Part shown: one piece after another, positions 15,406-22,919 of the stretch
Layout of the letters: each line of letters opens with the position of its first letter
How positions within the stretch are numbered: the first letter of the stretch is position 1
NCBI GenBank assembly: GCA_964620555.1
Contig: CAZUGZ010000016.1
Span: 1 to 39,480 of the forward strand
Source: JAPOQD01 sp964620555
GTDB taxonomy: Bacteria > Pseudomonadota > Gammaproteobacteria > Pseudomonadales > Halieaceae
Direction: 5' to 3'
DNA length: 39,480 nucleotides
Made by a program: the position numbers and the translations under genes
The notes under the pieces: generated by a model
Seen by the model: only the letters and a program-made list of their open reading frames with translations
Database searches by the model: none
Told to the model about the DNA's origin: nothing

Positions 15406-16761
15406 CTATACTTCTTCCCTGAGCCTGCGCTGGCGATCCAGCTCGTTGTCCATGTACTTCACCCATTGCTGGGCGTGCTTGCGGGAGCGCTTGTCCCTGG
15501 CGGCCTCGTTAAAGGCTTTGCGCGCCTTGCTGTATTGCCTGTTGTTGAACGCGGCCATTCCCAGCGCCAGGTTGGCAGAGTCGATGCGCCTGACGCCACC
15601 GCGCCTGATGCCGCGCTCAATCGCCTGGACGGCCTTTTCGTACTGATCGTTATTCAGGTAGATGTTGCCCAGGCGCACATATAACTCGCCCTTGTCACTC
15701 TTGGCCGCGGCCTGCTCCATCACCGGGATGGATTTTTCCAGTTCCTGGGCCTGACGCCAGGAATTGCCCAGGATCTCCAGCGTTTTGGAACTGGCTTCCA
15801 CCGATTTGTCGGCGATGCCCCGGTCCAGAACCTTGGCGGCCTTGTAGGGCACATCGGCATTCAGGTAGAGGTAGGCCATGGTCACCTGCTCGCGGTCCTT
15901 GTCCAGCAGGTCCTGAACGTAGACCGCCTCCATGGCCGCCAACTGGTTTTTCTCCTGCCTGGCTTCGCTGTACATGTGGGAGAGTTGCACCCAATACTGC
16001 TTTTTCGGGTAGTGGACGATCATCTCCTCCAGGATGGCGATGGTGTTGGGCAGGTCATTCTTCTCGAAGTAGAGAAAACGCAGCAGGCTGTACCAGGGCT
16101 CTTTGGGAACCTTGCCCTTCTCCTTGTACATGTTCACCGCCTTGAGGACGTTGGTCAGGGACCGATTGTAATCCTTGATCTGGTAGTAACCCTGCCCAAG
16201 CAGGATGTAGGCCTGGGCGCTGGGGTTGTCGGCCACCTTGAACCATTGCCGCAGCGCGTCTATCCCCTTGCGCCATAGTTCCTGCACGAAGTACAACTGG
16301 GCAACGGTAAAGCGGGTATTGATCTCCATGGCCAGCGGGATGTCCGGTTGGGCGATGACCTTTTCGTAGGAACGCAGGGCCGCGGCGTAGTTTTCCTGGG
16401 TATAGTTGATGAACGCCTGCAGGTTGTAGAGATTGGCCAGTTCGTAGGAATTCAGGGCGCGCTTGCCGGAATCATTTTCCAGATCGCGCAGAATTCTCAG
16501 TGCCTGGGGGTACTCCTTGGCTTCGGCGTGAACCTGGGCCTGTGCCAGGCGCTCGTATACCTTGTTGCGCAGTGCCGGGGTGCGTCGGGTTTCCTGCGGC
16601 TTCCTGCCGGCCTCCTCCTGCTGCTGTGCCACCGCACTGTCCCAGGGGGTCATATCGAGCGCTGCCTGCAGACGCGGAAGGCCCAATTGCAACGCCAGCA
16701 GGGACGAGGCGAGGGCCAGGGTACGGAACCGGATTGCGTTGTCTGTCCTGATTGCGTTCAT
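15406..16761 (-). CDS. Periplasmic TPR protein of the TonB2-type cluster
   Basis: This 451-residue protein begins with a signal-peptide-like stretch (LALASSLLALQLGLPRLQA, about 15-33). It is followed by helical tetratricopeptide-like repeats such as AQVHAEAKEYPQALRILRDL, AAALRSYEKVIA and LYVRLGNIYLNNDQYEKAVQAI. TPR proteins at this position follow TonB2-type operons of Vibrio and Shewanella relatives, and probably scaffold the energy-transducing complex in the periplasm. It is the last gene of the six-gene operon; its start lies within 15 bases of the tonB stop. Its exact role is unknown. Confidence 0.85.
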   Translation of the reverse strand: MNAIRTDNAIRFRTLALASSLLALQLGLPRLQAALDMTPWDSAVAQQQEEAGRKPQETRRTPALRNKVYERLAQAQVHAEAKEYPQALRILRDLENDSGKRALNSYELANLYNLQAFINYTQENYAAALRSYEKVIAQPDIPLAMEINTRFTVAQLYFVQELWRKGIDALRQWFKVADNPSAQAYILLGQGYYQIKDYNRSLTNVLKAVNMYKEKGKVPKEPWYSLLRFLYFEKNDLPNTIAILEEMIVHYPKKQYWVQLSHMYSEARQEKNQLAAMEAVYVQDLLDKDREQVTMAYLYLNADVPYKAAKVLDRGIADKSVEASSKTLEILGNSWRQAQELEKSIPVMEQAAAKSDKGELYVRLGNIYLNNDQYEKAVQAIERGIRRGGVRRIDSANLALGMAAFNNRQYSKARKAFNEAARDKRSRKHAQQWVKYMDNELDRQRRLREEV

Positions 16762-16775
16762 GGCGTTTCAACCCA

Positions 16776-17405
16776 TCAGTCTTCCAACTCGTAGGTGAAT
16801 TTATTCTGTACCCCGGCCACTTCGATGGGCTCGCCATCGACCACCCGGGGCTTGTACTTGAACTTCAGTGAGGCCCGCAGCGACGCCCGGTCGAAAACCC
16901 CGGCGGGCTGGCAGTCGATGGCATGCGGGTCGCGAATGGAGCCGGTCCTGGTTACCGTGTATTCGACGATGCAGTAACCCTCGATGCCCCGGGTCTGGGC
17001 CCGCCGGGGGTAGATCGGCGCCACCTTGACGATGGGCAGGTACTCCCCGTCAGAGGCACTCAGGCCACCGGTGCCGCCGATGGCCACTTCCACTCTGTTC
17101 CCCGGTGCCATGTTGACGACCTCCAGGTTCATTTCCATATCGAGTTCCGGTGTGCTCAGGTCCGGCGGCGGCTGTTCCGGATCTTCCGGCTTGTCCGGCT
17201 TGGGTTCGTTGTAACGGGTAGCCAGCTCGGTTTCCGGCATGAAGATGTCCGGCAATCGAGTGCTCTTTTTCTCATCGATCTGGGGGTCGGCCGATGCGAT
17301 CAGATATTGCATGACGAGGAACAACCCACCCGCGACCGGCACTGCCAGGGCCGCTCCGATCAGGGTTCGCAGCCAATTTCGATTGCGCTGTCCTTCCTGC
17401 TTCAT
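16776..17405 (-). CDS. tonB: TonB energy-transducing protein (TonB2-type)
   Basis: TonB carries proton-motive force from ExbB/ExbD to outer-membrane receptors. The 209 residues comprise a short cytoplasmic tail, one membrane anchor (about 13-35), a short proline-rich spacer (about 68-85, EPKPDKPEDPEQPPPD) and the C-terminal TonB domain (about 127-207, PIYPRRAQTRGIEGYCIVEYTV). The short spacer resembles TonB2 proteins of Vibrio rather than the long E. coli TonB. It starts six bases after exbD, so it is cotranscribed. Confidence 0.93.
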   Translation of the reverse strand: MKQEGQRNRNWLRTLIGAALAVPVAGGLFLVMQYLIASADPQIDEKKSTRLPDIFMPETELATRYNEPKPDKPEDPEQPPPDLSTPELDMEMNLEVVNMAPGNRVEVAIGGTGGLSASDGEYLPIVKVAPIYPRRAQTRGIEGYCIVEYTVTRTGSIRDPHAIDCQPAGVFDRASLRASLKFKYKPRVVDGEPIEVAGVQNKFTYELED

Positions 17406-17411
17406 GATCTG

Positions 17412-17816
17412 TCAGTCGTTCTCGGTTGCCAGTGACACGTCCATGACGCCGGCCTCGCGGGAGGCGTCGAGCACCTTCACCACGGTTTCGGTGGTGGAGA
17501 GATTGTCCGCCTGAATCACAACGGCCCCCTTCGGGTTTTCAGCATGCAGCCGCTCCACGTTGGCCCTCACCGCGCGCACGTCAATGCGGCGGCCATCCAT
17601 CCAGATTTCGTCATTGGCAGTAACCGCAATCAGGATGTTGACGTTTTCCTTGGGGTTAGACGTCGAGGCTTCGGGTCGGTTCACTTCGACACCGGCCTCC
17701 TTGATGAAGGAAGCGGTTACGATGAAGAAAATCAACATGATGAACACCACGTCGAGCATGGGTGTCAGGTCGATGGCGGCCCCTTCATCGGCAGCTTTCT
17801 GAACTTGTCCTCGCAT
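17412..17816 (-). CDS. exbD: ExbD/TolR family proton-channel subunit
   Basis: ExbD forms the proton channel with ExbB and drives TonB. The 134-residue protein has one membrane segment near 17-37 (IDLTPMLDVVFIMLIFFIV). It includes D22, the aspartate that corresponds to the essential D25 of E. coli ExbD. The periplasmic domain follows. It lies 8 bases after exbB and 6 before tonB. Confidence 0.95.
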   Translation of the reverse strand: MRGQVQKAADEGAAIDLTPMLDVVFIMLIFFIVTASFIKEAGVEVNRPEASTSNPKENVNILIAVTANDEIWMDGRRIDVRAVRANVERLHAENPKGAVVIQADNLSTTETVVKVLDASREAGVMDVSLATEND

Positions 17817-17824
17817 GATGCCCC

Positions 17825-18352
17825 CTAGTGGTCAGTAGTCAGATTGTCTTTCAGGAACGCGGCTTCCCGACTCGCGGTACGGGTAAGGTAGGTATTGGCG
17901 AAGACCCCGGACAGGGCCGCGACCATGCCCGCCATGGTGGGGATGGTGGCGCGGGAGACGCCTCCCGCCATCGACTTGGCGTCGCCGCCACCGGTAACCG
18001 CCATGACGTTGAAGACTTCGATCATCCCGGTCACGGTACCCAGCAGACCCAGCAACGGGCACAGCGCAACCATGGTCTTGATCAGCGGCAGGTATTGCTC
18101 GATCTGGAACTTGGCCTCGGCCAGCAACCTGCGCCGCACCTGCCTTGCGGACCAGGATTTCCGCTCGCTGCGGGACTCCCAATGGTGAATCGCCGCGGCG
18201 GCGTCCCTTTTCCATCCCGTAGAAAAATACCAGACCCGTTCGAAGATCAGGGTCCACATGCAGAACAGCAGAATGGCGATGAGCCACAGCACGTTGCCGC
18301 CCATGTCCATGAAACGGGCAACGGCCTCATAGGCATTGTCGAACCAGTACAT
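17825..18352 (-). CDS. exbB: ExbB/TolQ/MotA family proton-channel protein
   Basis: ExbB is the polytopic subunit of the ExbBD motor. The 175 residues show an N-terminal membrane segment (GNVLWLIAILLFCMWTLIF). The MotA/TolQ/ExbB core follows, with PLLGLLGTVTGMIEVF and the threonine-rich second half of the channel, GGVSRATIPTMAGMVAALSGV. It lies three bases after the larger TtpC-like gene and is one of two channel-domain proteins in this operon. Confidence 0.94.
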   Translation of the reverse strand: MYWFDNAYEAVARFMDMGGNVLWLIAILLFCMWTLIFERVWYFSTGWKRDAAAAIHHWESRSERKSWSARQVRRRLLAEAKFQIEQYLPLIKTMVALCPLLGLLGTVTGMIEVFNVMAVTGGGDAKSMAGGVSRATIPTMAGMVAALSGVFANTYLTRTASREAAFLKDNLTTDH

Positions 18353-18355
18353 GCG

Positions 18356-19738
18356 CTACTGTCCCAGGTTGGTTTCCGTGTGTTCCGCAATGATGCCGGT
18401 GGATTGCTCGTTGAGTATGTGCAGGATGCGCTGGGCACGGCCATTCACAATCGTGTGCAGCAATACCGTGGGGATGGCGACCAGCAGACCGAGAACGGTG
18501 GTTACCAGGGCCGAGGAAATACCTCCGGCCATTGCCTTCGGATCGCCGGCACCGAATATGGTGATGGCCTGGAAGGTAATGATCATTCCGGTCACCGTGC
18601 CCAGCAGCCCCATCAGCGGCGCAACTGCCGCAATGATTTTCAACAGCGACAGCGAGTTCTCGATACTCGGCGTTTCCTTGAGGATGGCCTCGGACAACTT
18701 CAGTTCCAGGGTCTCGGTGTCCATGTCCGGGTTTTCCTCGTGTACCTTGAGCACCCGCCCCAGGGGGTTGTTGCTGTTGGCCCGGTCACTCTTGAGCTGG
18801 TTTTTGACCCTGGTACTCATCGTCGACAACACCACCAGGCGCCAGATGGCAATCAGGAAGGCGATCACCCCCACCGTGGTAATTGCATAGCCCACGTAAC
18901 CACCCTGGTGCCAACGCTCCTCGAGGTTGGGGCTGTTGATCAGTGCAGCCAGGTAGGAGCCACCCGTGGGCCCGGTCGGGTCCACCCCGAACCTGCTGAA
19001 GCCGCTGGAGGCTTCCGCCAGATCCTCGGCCCAGTCGAGATAGGGGCCGCTGGGCTGGCGCGCCAATTCTTCCAGGGTGCCTTTACCAGGCACGTACTGC
19101 AGGTAGCGGCCCTCTTCGGAGATGATGTTGAAGCTGCCGACCCGCACCACGTTGGTCTGCACCTTGTCGCCGTCGGGTTTGGCGATTTCCGCCGGAAACG
19201 CGACCACCTTGCCCGATTCCGTCATTTCCCGCTGTAGCTCGTACCAGACCCGCTCGATTTCCTCAACGCTGGGCAGCCGGTCGCTGCCGCTCATCTTGGC
19301 GATCAACTCTTCGAGAAAGCCCTCGCGGCCAGGGTACTGGGCGCTGATCAGGGAGTGTTCAAAGTTGGTAATGGCGTCGCCCGAGGCGGAGGTCAGGTGC
19401 CCGAACAGTTCCGCCAGGGTACCCAGACGCTCTTTCAACTGCTTCTGCTTCTCCGCGATCAGCAGTTCGTTGTCCTCGAACCTTTGCTCCAACTGGGAGC
19501 CGATCCGCTCCTGGCGCGTACGCTCGTTTCTGGCCCCGGCCAGCAGGCGCGCCTGATCCGCCTTGGAATCGATGAAGCGCTGCTCCCGGGCCCGGTTTTC
19601 CCGCGCTTCGTCCACCTGGCCCTGCCTGACAAAGTCCAGCAACTCATCCAGTGGTTTGGATTCCTGCGCCTGCCCGGTGCCGGCCAGCAGACCCATCATG
19701 GCACCGACAACTGCGGTTTTGCATATGAACGTTCTCAT
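18356..19738 (-). CDS. TtpC-like MotA/TolQ/ExbB domain protein
   Basis: This 460-residue protein has a signal peptide (GAMMGLLAGTGQA, cleavage near residue 25) and a long charged, coiled-coil-prone periplasmic region (about 28-120). A membrane segment lies near residue 300 (GYAITTVGVIAFLIAIW). The C-terminal MotA/TolQ/ExbB domain has PLMGLLGTVTGMIITF and GGISSALVTTVLGLLVAIP. Vibrio TtpC, required for TonB2 function, has the same arrangement and genomic position. It overlaps the DUF3450 gene by ATGA. It probably links ExbBD to the TonB of this operon. Confidence 0.9.
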   Translation of the reverse strand: MRTFICKTAVVGAMMGLLAGTGQAQESKPLDELLDFVRQGQVDEARENRAREQRFIDSKADQARLLAGARNERTRQERIGSQLEQRFEDNELLIAEKQKQLKERLGTLAELFGHLTSASGDAITNFEHSLISAQYPGREGFLEELIAKMSGSDRLPSVEEIERVWYELQREMTESGKVVAFPAEIAKPDGDKVQTNVVRVGSFNIISEEGRYLQYVPGKGTLEELARQPSGPYLDWAEDLAEASSGFSRFGVDPTGPTGGSYLAALINSPNLEERWHQGGYVGYAITTVGVIAFLIAIWRLVVLSTMSTRVKNQLKSDRANSNNPLGRVLKVHEENPDMDTETLELKLSEAILKETPSIENSLSLLKIIAAVAPLMGLLGTVTGMIITFQAITIFGAGDPKAMAGGISSALVTTVLGLLVAIPTVLLHTIVNGRAQRILHILNEQSTGIIAEHTETNLGQ

Positions 19739-20523
19739 TGGATAACGGCCTCCGGAGCGGAAATGGGCAGGTTGAGTACATCGATCGCCGCCTCTTTGCG
19801 GGCGATGCGCAACCCTTTCATGATGGCATTGCGATACTCGCCACGGTCCAGGTTAACCCAGCTTCGAGAATCCTGATCCCAGGCGCCGGACACTTCCGTA
19901 TCCGTGGTTTGATACAGCAGGGCAATGCGGCCAACCCGAAAGAAGTTGACATCGCGCTCGACCCCGGCAATCTCTACGCTGCCCTTGTAGGCGTCGATCT
20001 TGCGGCCGTATTCGTTTTCGATCTTGTAGGCTTCCAGCACCTGCCGGAATTTCTCCGCGACGCTGACGTCGGAACGATCCACGTTGCCGCGCAGGAAGGC
20101 AATGCGCTTGCTGCGCTCGTCCATGTGGAACGGCACGTCCAGTTCGACAAAGCGCTCCAGGCCGTCAATCATGCGAATCACCAGTGGCAGCATCTGCCGC
20201 TGGATAACCGTCACCTGGGAAATGGACTGCTCGATGTCGGCAACGCGCGCCATCTGGTTGTCGATCTGCCGCTGCAACCGCGCGTTGTAGACCCTGAGGC
20301 CATCGACCTGCTTCATGACCGTCTTGTAGTCCGAGAGCAAGCTGCGGGTCTCCTCGGCCAACTTGTCGATTCTCACCTGGGATTGGGCCGATGCCTGGTT
20401 CCTCTGCGCGCCAACCTCCAGGATGGCCTGCAAGGTGGCATCGGCAAAGGCGGCCGGGGCGGTAGCGAAAACAGCCGATGCCGCCACCCCGAGCAATACC
20501 GATTTCAATTGCTGCATATTCAT
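19735..20523 (-). CDS. DUF3450 family periplasmic protein
   Basis: First gene of the TonB2-type operon; 262 residues from ATG 20523 (a second ATG at 20517 is possible). A signal peptide ends near AAFADATL. The rest is alpha-helical and coiled-coil-rich (VRIDKLAEETRSLLSDYKTV, LRVYNARLQRQIDNQMARVADIEQSISQ), followed by a C-terminal beta-rich part. DUF3450 proteins nearly always accompany TtpC/ExbB/ExbD/TonB clusters. No enzymatic motif is visible. A role in coupling to the envelope is inference from context. Confidence 0.88.
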   Translation of the reverse strand: MNMQQLKSVLLGVAASAVFATAPAAFADATLQAILEVGAQRNQASAQSQVRIDKLAEETRSLLSDYKTVMKQVDGLRVYNARLQRQIDNQMARVADIEQSISQVTVIQRQMLPLVIRMIDGLERFVELDVPFHMDERSKRIAFLRGNVDRSDVSVAEKFRQVLEAYKIENEYGRKIDAYKGSVEIAGVERDVNFFRVGRIALLYQTTDTEVSGAWDQDSRSWVNLDRGEYRNAIMKGLRIARKEAAIDVLNLPISAPEAVIQ

Positions 20524-20631
20524 TAACCTGCGTTTCCTGATACCCAACGGAATGTTACTTGAGAGCCTTCTGGCTGGAGGTCTGCCCGTGAGAGATTGCG
20601 GGAGATCCAGCATCAGCAAACAAGGCGGAGC

Positions 20632-20661
20632 ATTCTAATAACAATGTGAATAATTTAGCAA
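20632..20661 (-). promoter_or_regulatory. Candidate sigma-70 promoter of the DUF3450-ttpC-exbBD-tonB operon
   Basis: On the minus strand TTGCTA (20661-20656) and TAGAAT (20637-20632) are 18 bases apart inside an AT-rich patch. The leader to ATG 20523 would be about 100 bases. I see no convincing Fur box. The rest of the folA-DUF3450 gap (20524-20772) shows nothing else. Confidence 0.5.
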
Positions 20662-20772
20662 CGATATGGCAGAGTGCCGGCAACCGCCCAAACGAAGTGG
20701 GTATTTTAGTAACACGCCTTGGGTAGGCAGCGCCCATAGGTAACAGGGCCTGGTAACACAAATGACGCTTTT

Positions 20773-21300
20773 CTATCCGTTCCCGGGCAGGTCCGGCCCG
20801 ACCCGCTCATAGACCACGAAACTGTAATCGCAGGGTTCCGGGGCCACGGCCCGCTGCCGCCGGCGCGAGACTTCCCGCCAAGCGGCCCGGCGCCACGGGG
20901 GAAAGTAGATGTCACCGGGGAAATTCGCGTGCACTTCGGTCAGGTACATGCGCTGCGCATGCGGCAGCGCGGCCCGATAAATCCCGCTACCACCGATCAC
21001 CATGATCTCTCCGCCGTCGTCCTCTCCCTGCAGGGATTCACCCAGCGCCAGCGCCTGCGCCAGATCGGGCACCACGTGCACGGAGTCGTGCTCGTACGCC
21101 AGCTTGCTGCTGACCACGATGTTGGGGCGCTCCGGCAGCGGTTGCTCCAGGGTTTCCCAGGTCAGACGACCCATGATGACCGGTTTGCCCCGCGTCATCC
21201 GCACAAAGTACCTGAGATCCTCGGGCAAATGCCAGGGCAGGCGATTGTTGCATCCAATCACGCCATTTGCCGCTACTGCGGCGATCAGGGCAACGGACAC
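20773..21300 (-). CDS. folA: Dihydrofolate reductase
   Basis: FolA reduces dihydrofolate to tetrahydrofolate with NADPH, recycling the dihydrofolate that ThyA produces. The 175-residue protein shows the family start VALIAAVAANGVIGCNN, LPWHLPEDL with the active-site acidic residue D28, KPVIMGRLTWETL and IMVIGGSGIY. The start is GTG at 21300, three bases after the thyA stop, so expression is coupled. It is the last gene of the rppH-ptsP-lgt-thyA-folA operon. Confidence 0.96.
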   Translation of the reverse strand: MSVALIAAVAANGVIGCNNRLPWHLPEDLRYFVRMTRGKPVIMGRLTWETLEQPLPERPNIVVSSKLAYEHDSVHVVPDLAQALALGESLQGEDDGGEIMVIGGSGIYRAALPHAQRMYLTEVHANFPGDIYFPPWRRAAWREVSRRRQRAVAPEPCDYSFVVYERVGPDLPGNG

Positions 21301-21303
21301 CGG

Positions 21304-22098
21304 CTAGACCGCTACCGGTGCCGGGATATGCGGCTGGGCCACATAGTCGAGCAACTCGAAATCGGCGTAGCGGAAGGAGAAAATATCCTTGACCCGGGGG
21401 TTGATCCGCATGGTCGGCAGGGGCCCCGGGGTGCGCTGCAACTGTTCCCGCGCCTGCTTGAAATGATTGCTGTACAGATGCACGTCGCCGAAGGTGTGGA
21501 CCAGGTCCCCCGGTTCCAGCTCGCACACCTGCGCCACCATCATGGTCAGCAGGGCGTACGAGGCAATATTGAACGGCACGCCGAGAAAGACATCGCCGCT
21601 GCGCTGGTACAGGTGGCACGACAACTGCCCGCGTGCCACGTAAAACTGGAACAGGCAATGGCAGGGTGGCAGGGCCATGCGCTCCACCTCGGCGACATTC
21701 CAGGCGCTGACGATGAGGCGGCGCGAGTCGGGTTGGCTTTTTATCTGCTCGATCAGTTTGCTGATCTGGTCCAGCTCTTCGCCGCCGGGGGCGGGCCAGG
21801 AGCGCCATTGATGACCGTACACCGGCCCCAGTTCACCTTCTTCATCCGCCCACTCATCCCAGATGCGAACGCCGTGCCGCTGCAGGTAGCCGACGTTGGT
21901 GTCGCCGGCAAGGAACCACAGCAATTCATGCACGATGGATTTCAGGTGCAGTTTCTTGGTGGTGAGCAGGGGGAACCCGCTCGCCAGGGGGACGCGGAAC
22001 TGATAGCCGAACACACTGCGGGTCCCGGTTCCGGTGCGGTCCGGTTTGTCCTGACCCTTCTCCAGGATGTGTTGCAGCAGTTGCAGATATTGTTGCAT
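21304..22098 (-). CDS. thyA: Thymidylate synthase
   Basis: ThyA methylates dUMP to dTMP using methylene-tetrahydrofolate. From ATG 22098 the protein has 264 residues, exactly the E. coli length. It has DRTGTGTRSVFG near the N-terminus, the catalytic cysteine in LPPCHCLFQF (about 146) and the C-terminal PAPVAV. AGAGGTGG precedes the start. It follows lgt after a single base and leads into folA. Confidence 0.97.
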   Translation of the reverse strand: MQQYLQLLQHILEKGQDKPDRTGTGTRSVFGYQFRVPLASGFPLLTTKKLHLKSIVHELLWFLAGDTNVGYLQRHGVRIWDEWADEEGELGPVYGHQWRSWPAPGGEELDQISKLIEQIKSQPDSRRLIVSAWNVAEVERMALPPCHCLFQFYVARGQLSCHLYQRSGDVFLGVPFNIASYALLTMMVAQVCELEPGDLVHTFGDVHLYSNHFKQAREQLQRTPGPLPTMRINPRVKDIFSFRYADFELLDYVAQPHIPAPVAV

Positions 22099-22099
22099 C

Positions 22100-22906
22100 T
22101 CACCACCTCTGAGGCAGCCGGGGACCGTGTCGGCTGTGGGCATACAGCAACAGGCAAAAGCCGATGACAATCATCGGCAGGCACAGCAACTGGCCGCGGG
22201 TCATCCAGTCGAAGGCCACAAAGCCCAGGTGGCTGTCGGGTTCGCGAAAGAATTCGACCAGGTAGCGCAGGCTGCCGTAACCCAACAGGAACAACGCGCT
22301 TACGGCCAGGCGGGGCCGTGCCTTGCCGGAGTACCAGAGGAGCAGGGCAAACAGCAGCACCCCCTCCAACGCGAACTGGTACAACTGGCTGGGATGCCGC
22401 GATAGCTGCAGGGGGTCCTTCGGGAACACCATGGCCCAGGGCACATCGCTGGGGCGCCCCCACAATTCCTGGCCGATGAAATTGCCCAGGCGCCCCAGGG
22501 CCAGGCCCATGGGCGCCAGGGGCGCCACAAAATCCAGCAGGTCCGCGTAGTTCAGGCCACGGGCGCGTGCCAGCAGCCAGTTGGCCAGCAGCACTCCGAG
22601 CAGGCCACCGTGGAAGGACATGCCCCCTTCCCAGATTCGCAACACCCACCACCAGTCGTCCGCCAGACGCCCGCTACCATAGAACAGCACATATCCCAGC
22701 CGGCCACCGAGAACCACGCCCAGTGCCGAGTAGAAGATCAAGTCATCCACCTGCTCGCGGCGGATCACCGCGCCTGGGCGACAACAGCGAACCCGCGCCA
22801 GCCACCAGGCGAAAAGCAGTCCCGCCAGATAGGTGAGACCATACCAGTGCACGGCAACGGGCCCCAGGTTGATCGCGACGGGGTCGATCTGCGGATACGA
22901 CAACAT
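22100..22906 (-). CDS. lgt: Prolipoprotein diacylglyceryl transferase
   Basis: Lgt transfers diacylglycerol from phosphatidylglycerol to the lipobox cysteine of prolipoproteins, the first step of lipoprotein maturation in the inner membrane. From ATG 22906 it has 268 residues, with several membrane segments and the Lgt signature GRLGNFIGQELWGRPSD. It lies 13 bases after ptsP and one base before thyA, a conserved lgt-thyA pairing. The frame is open upstream into ptsP, but the family start is MLSYPQIDP. Confidence 0.96.
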   Translation of the reverse strand: MLSYPQIDPVAINLGPVAVHWYGLTYLAGLLFAWWLARVRCCRPGAVIRREQVDDLIFYSALGVVLGGRLGYVLFYGSGRLADDWWWVLRIWEGGMSFHGGLLGVLLANWLLARARGLNYADLLDFVAPLAPMGLALGRLGNFIGQELWGRPSDVPWAMVFPKDPLQLSRHPSQLYQFALEGVLLFALLLWYSGKARPRLAVSALFLLGYGSLRYLVEFFREPDSHLGFVAFDWMTRGQLLCLPMIVIGFCLLLYAHSRHGPRLPQRW

Positions 22907-22919
22907 CGAGCCTGGATAC

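Noticed and set aside
20630..20665. Fur box upstream of the TonB2-type operon
   Set aside because: The AT-rich patch does not match the 19-bp Fur consensus well; it is explained by a sigma-70 promoter.
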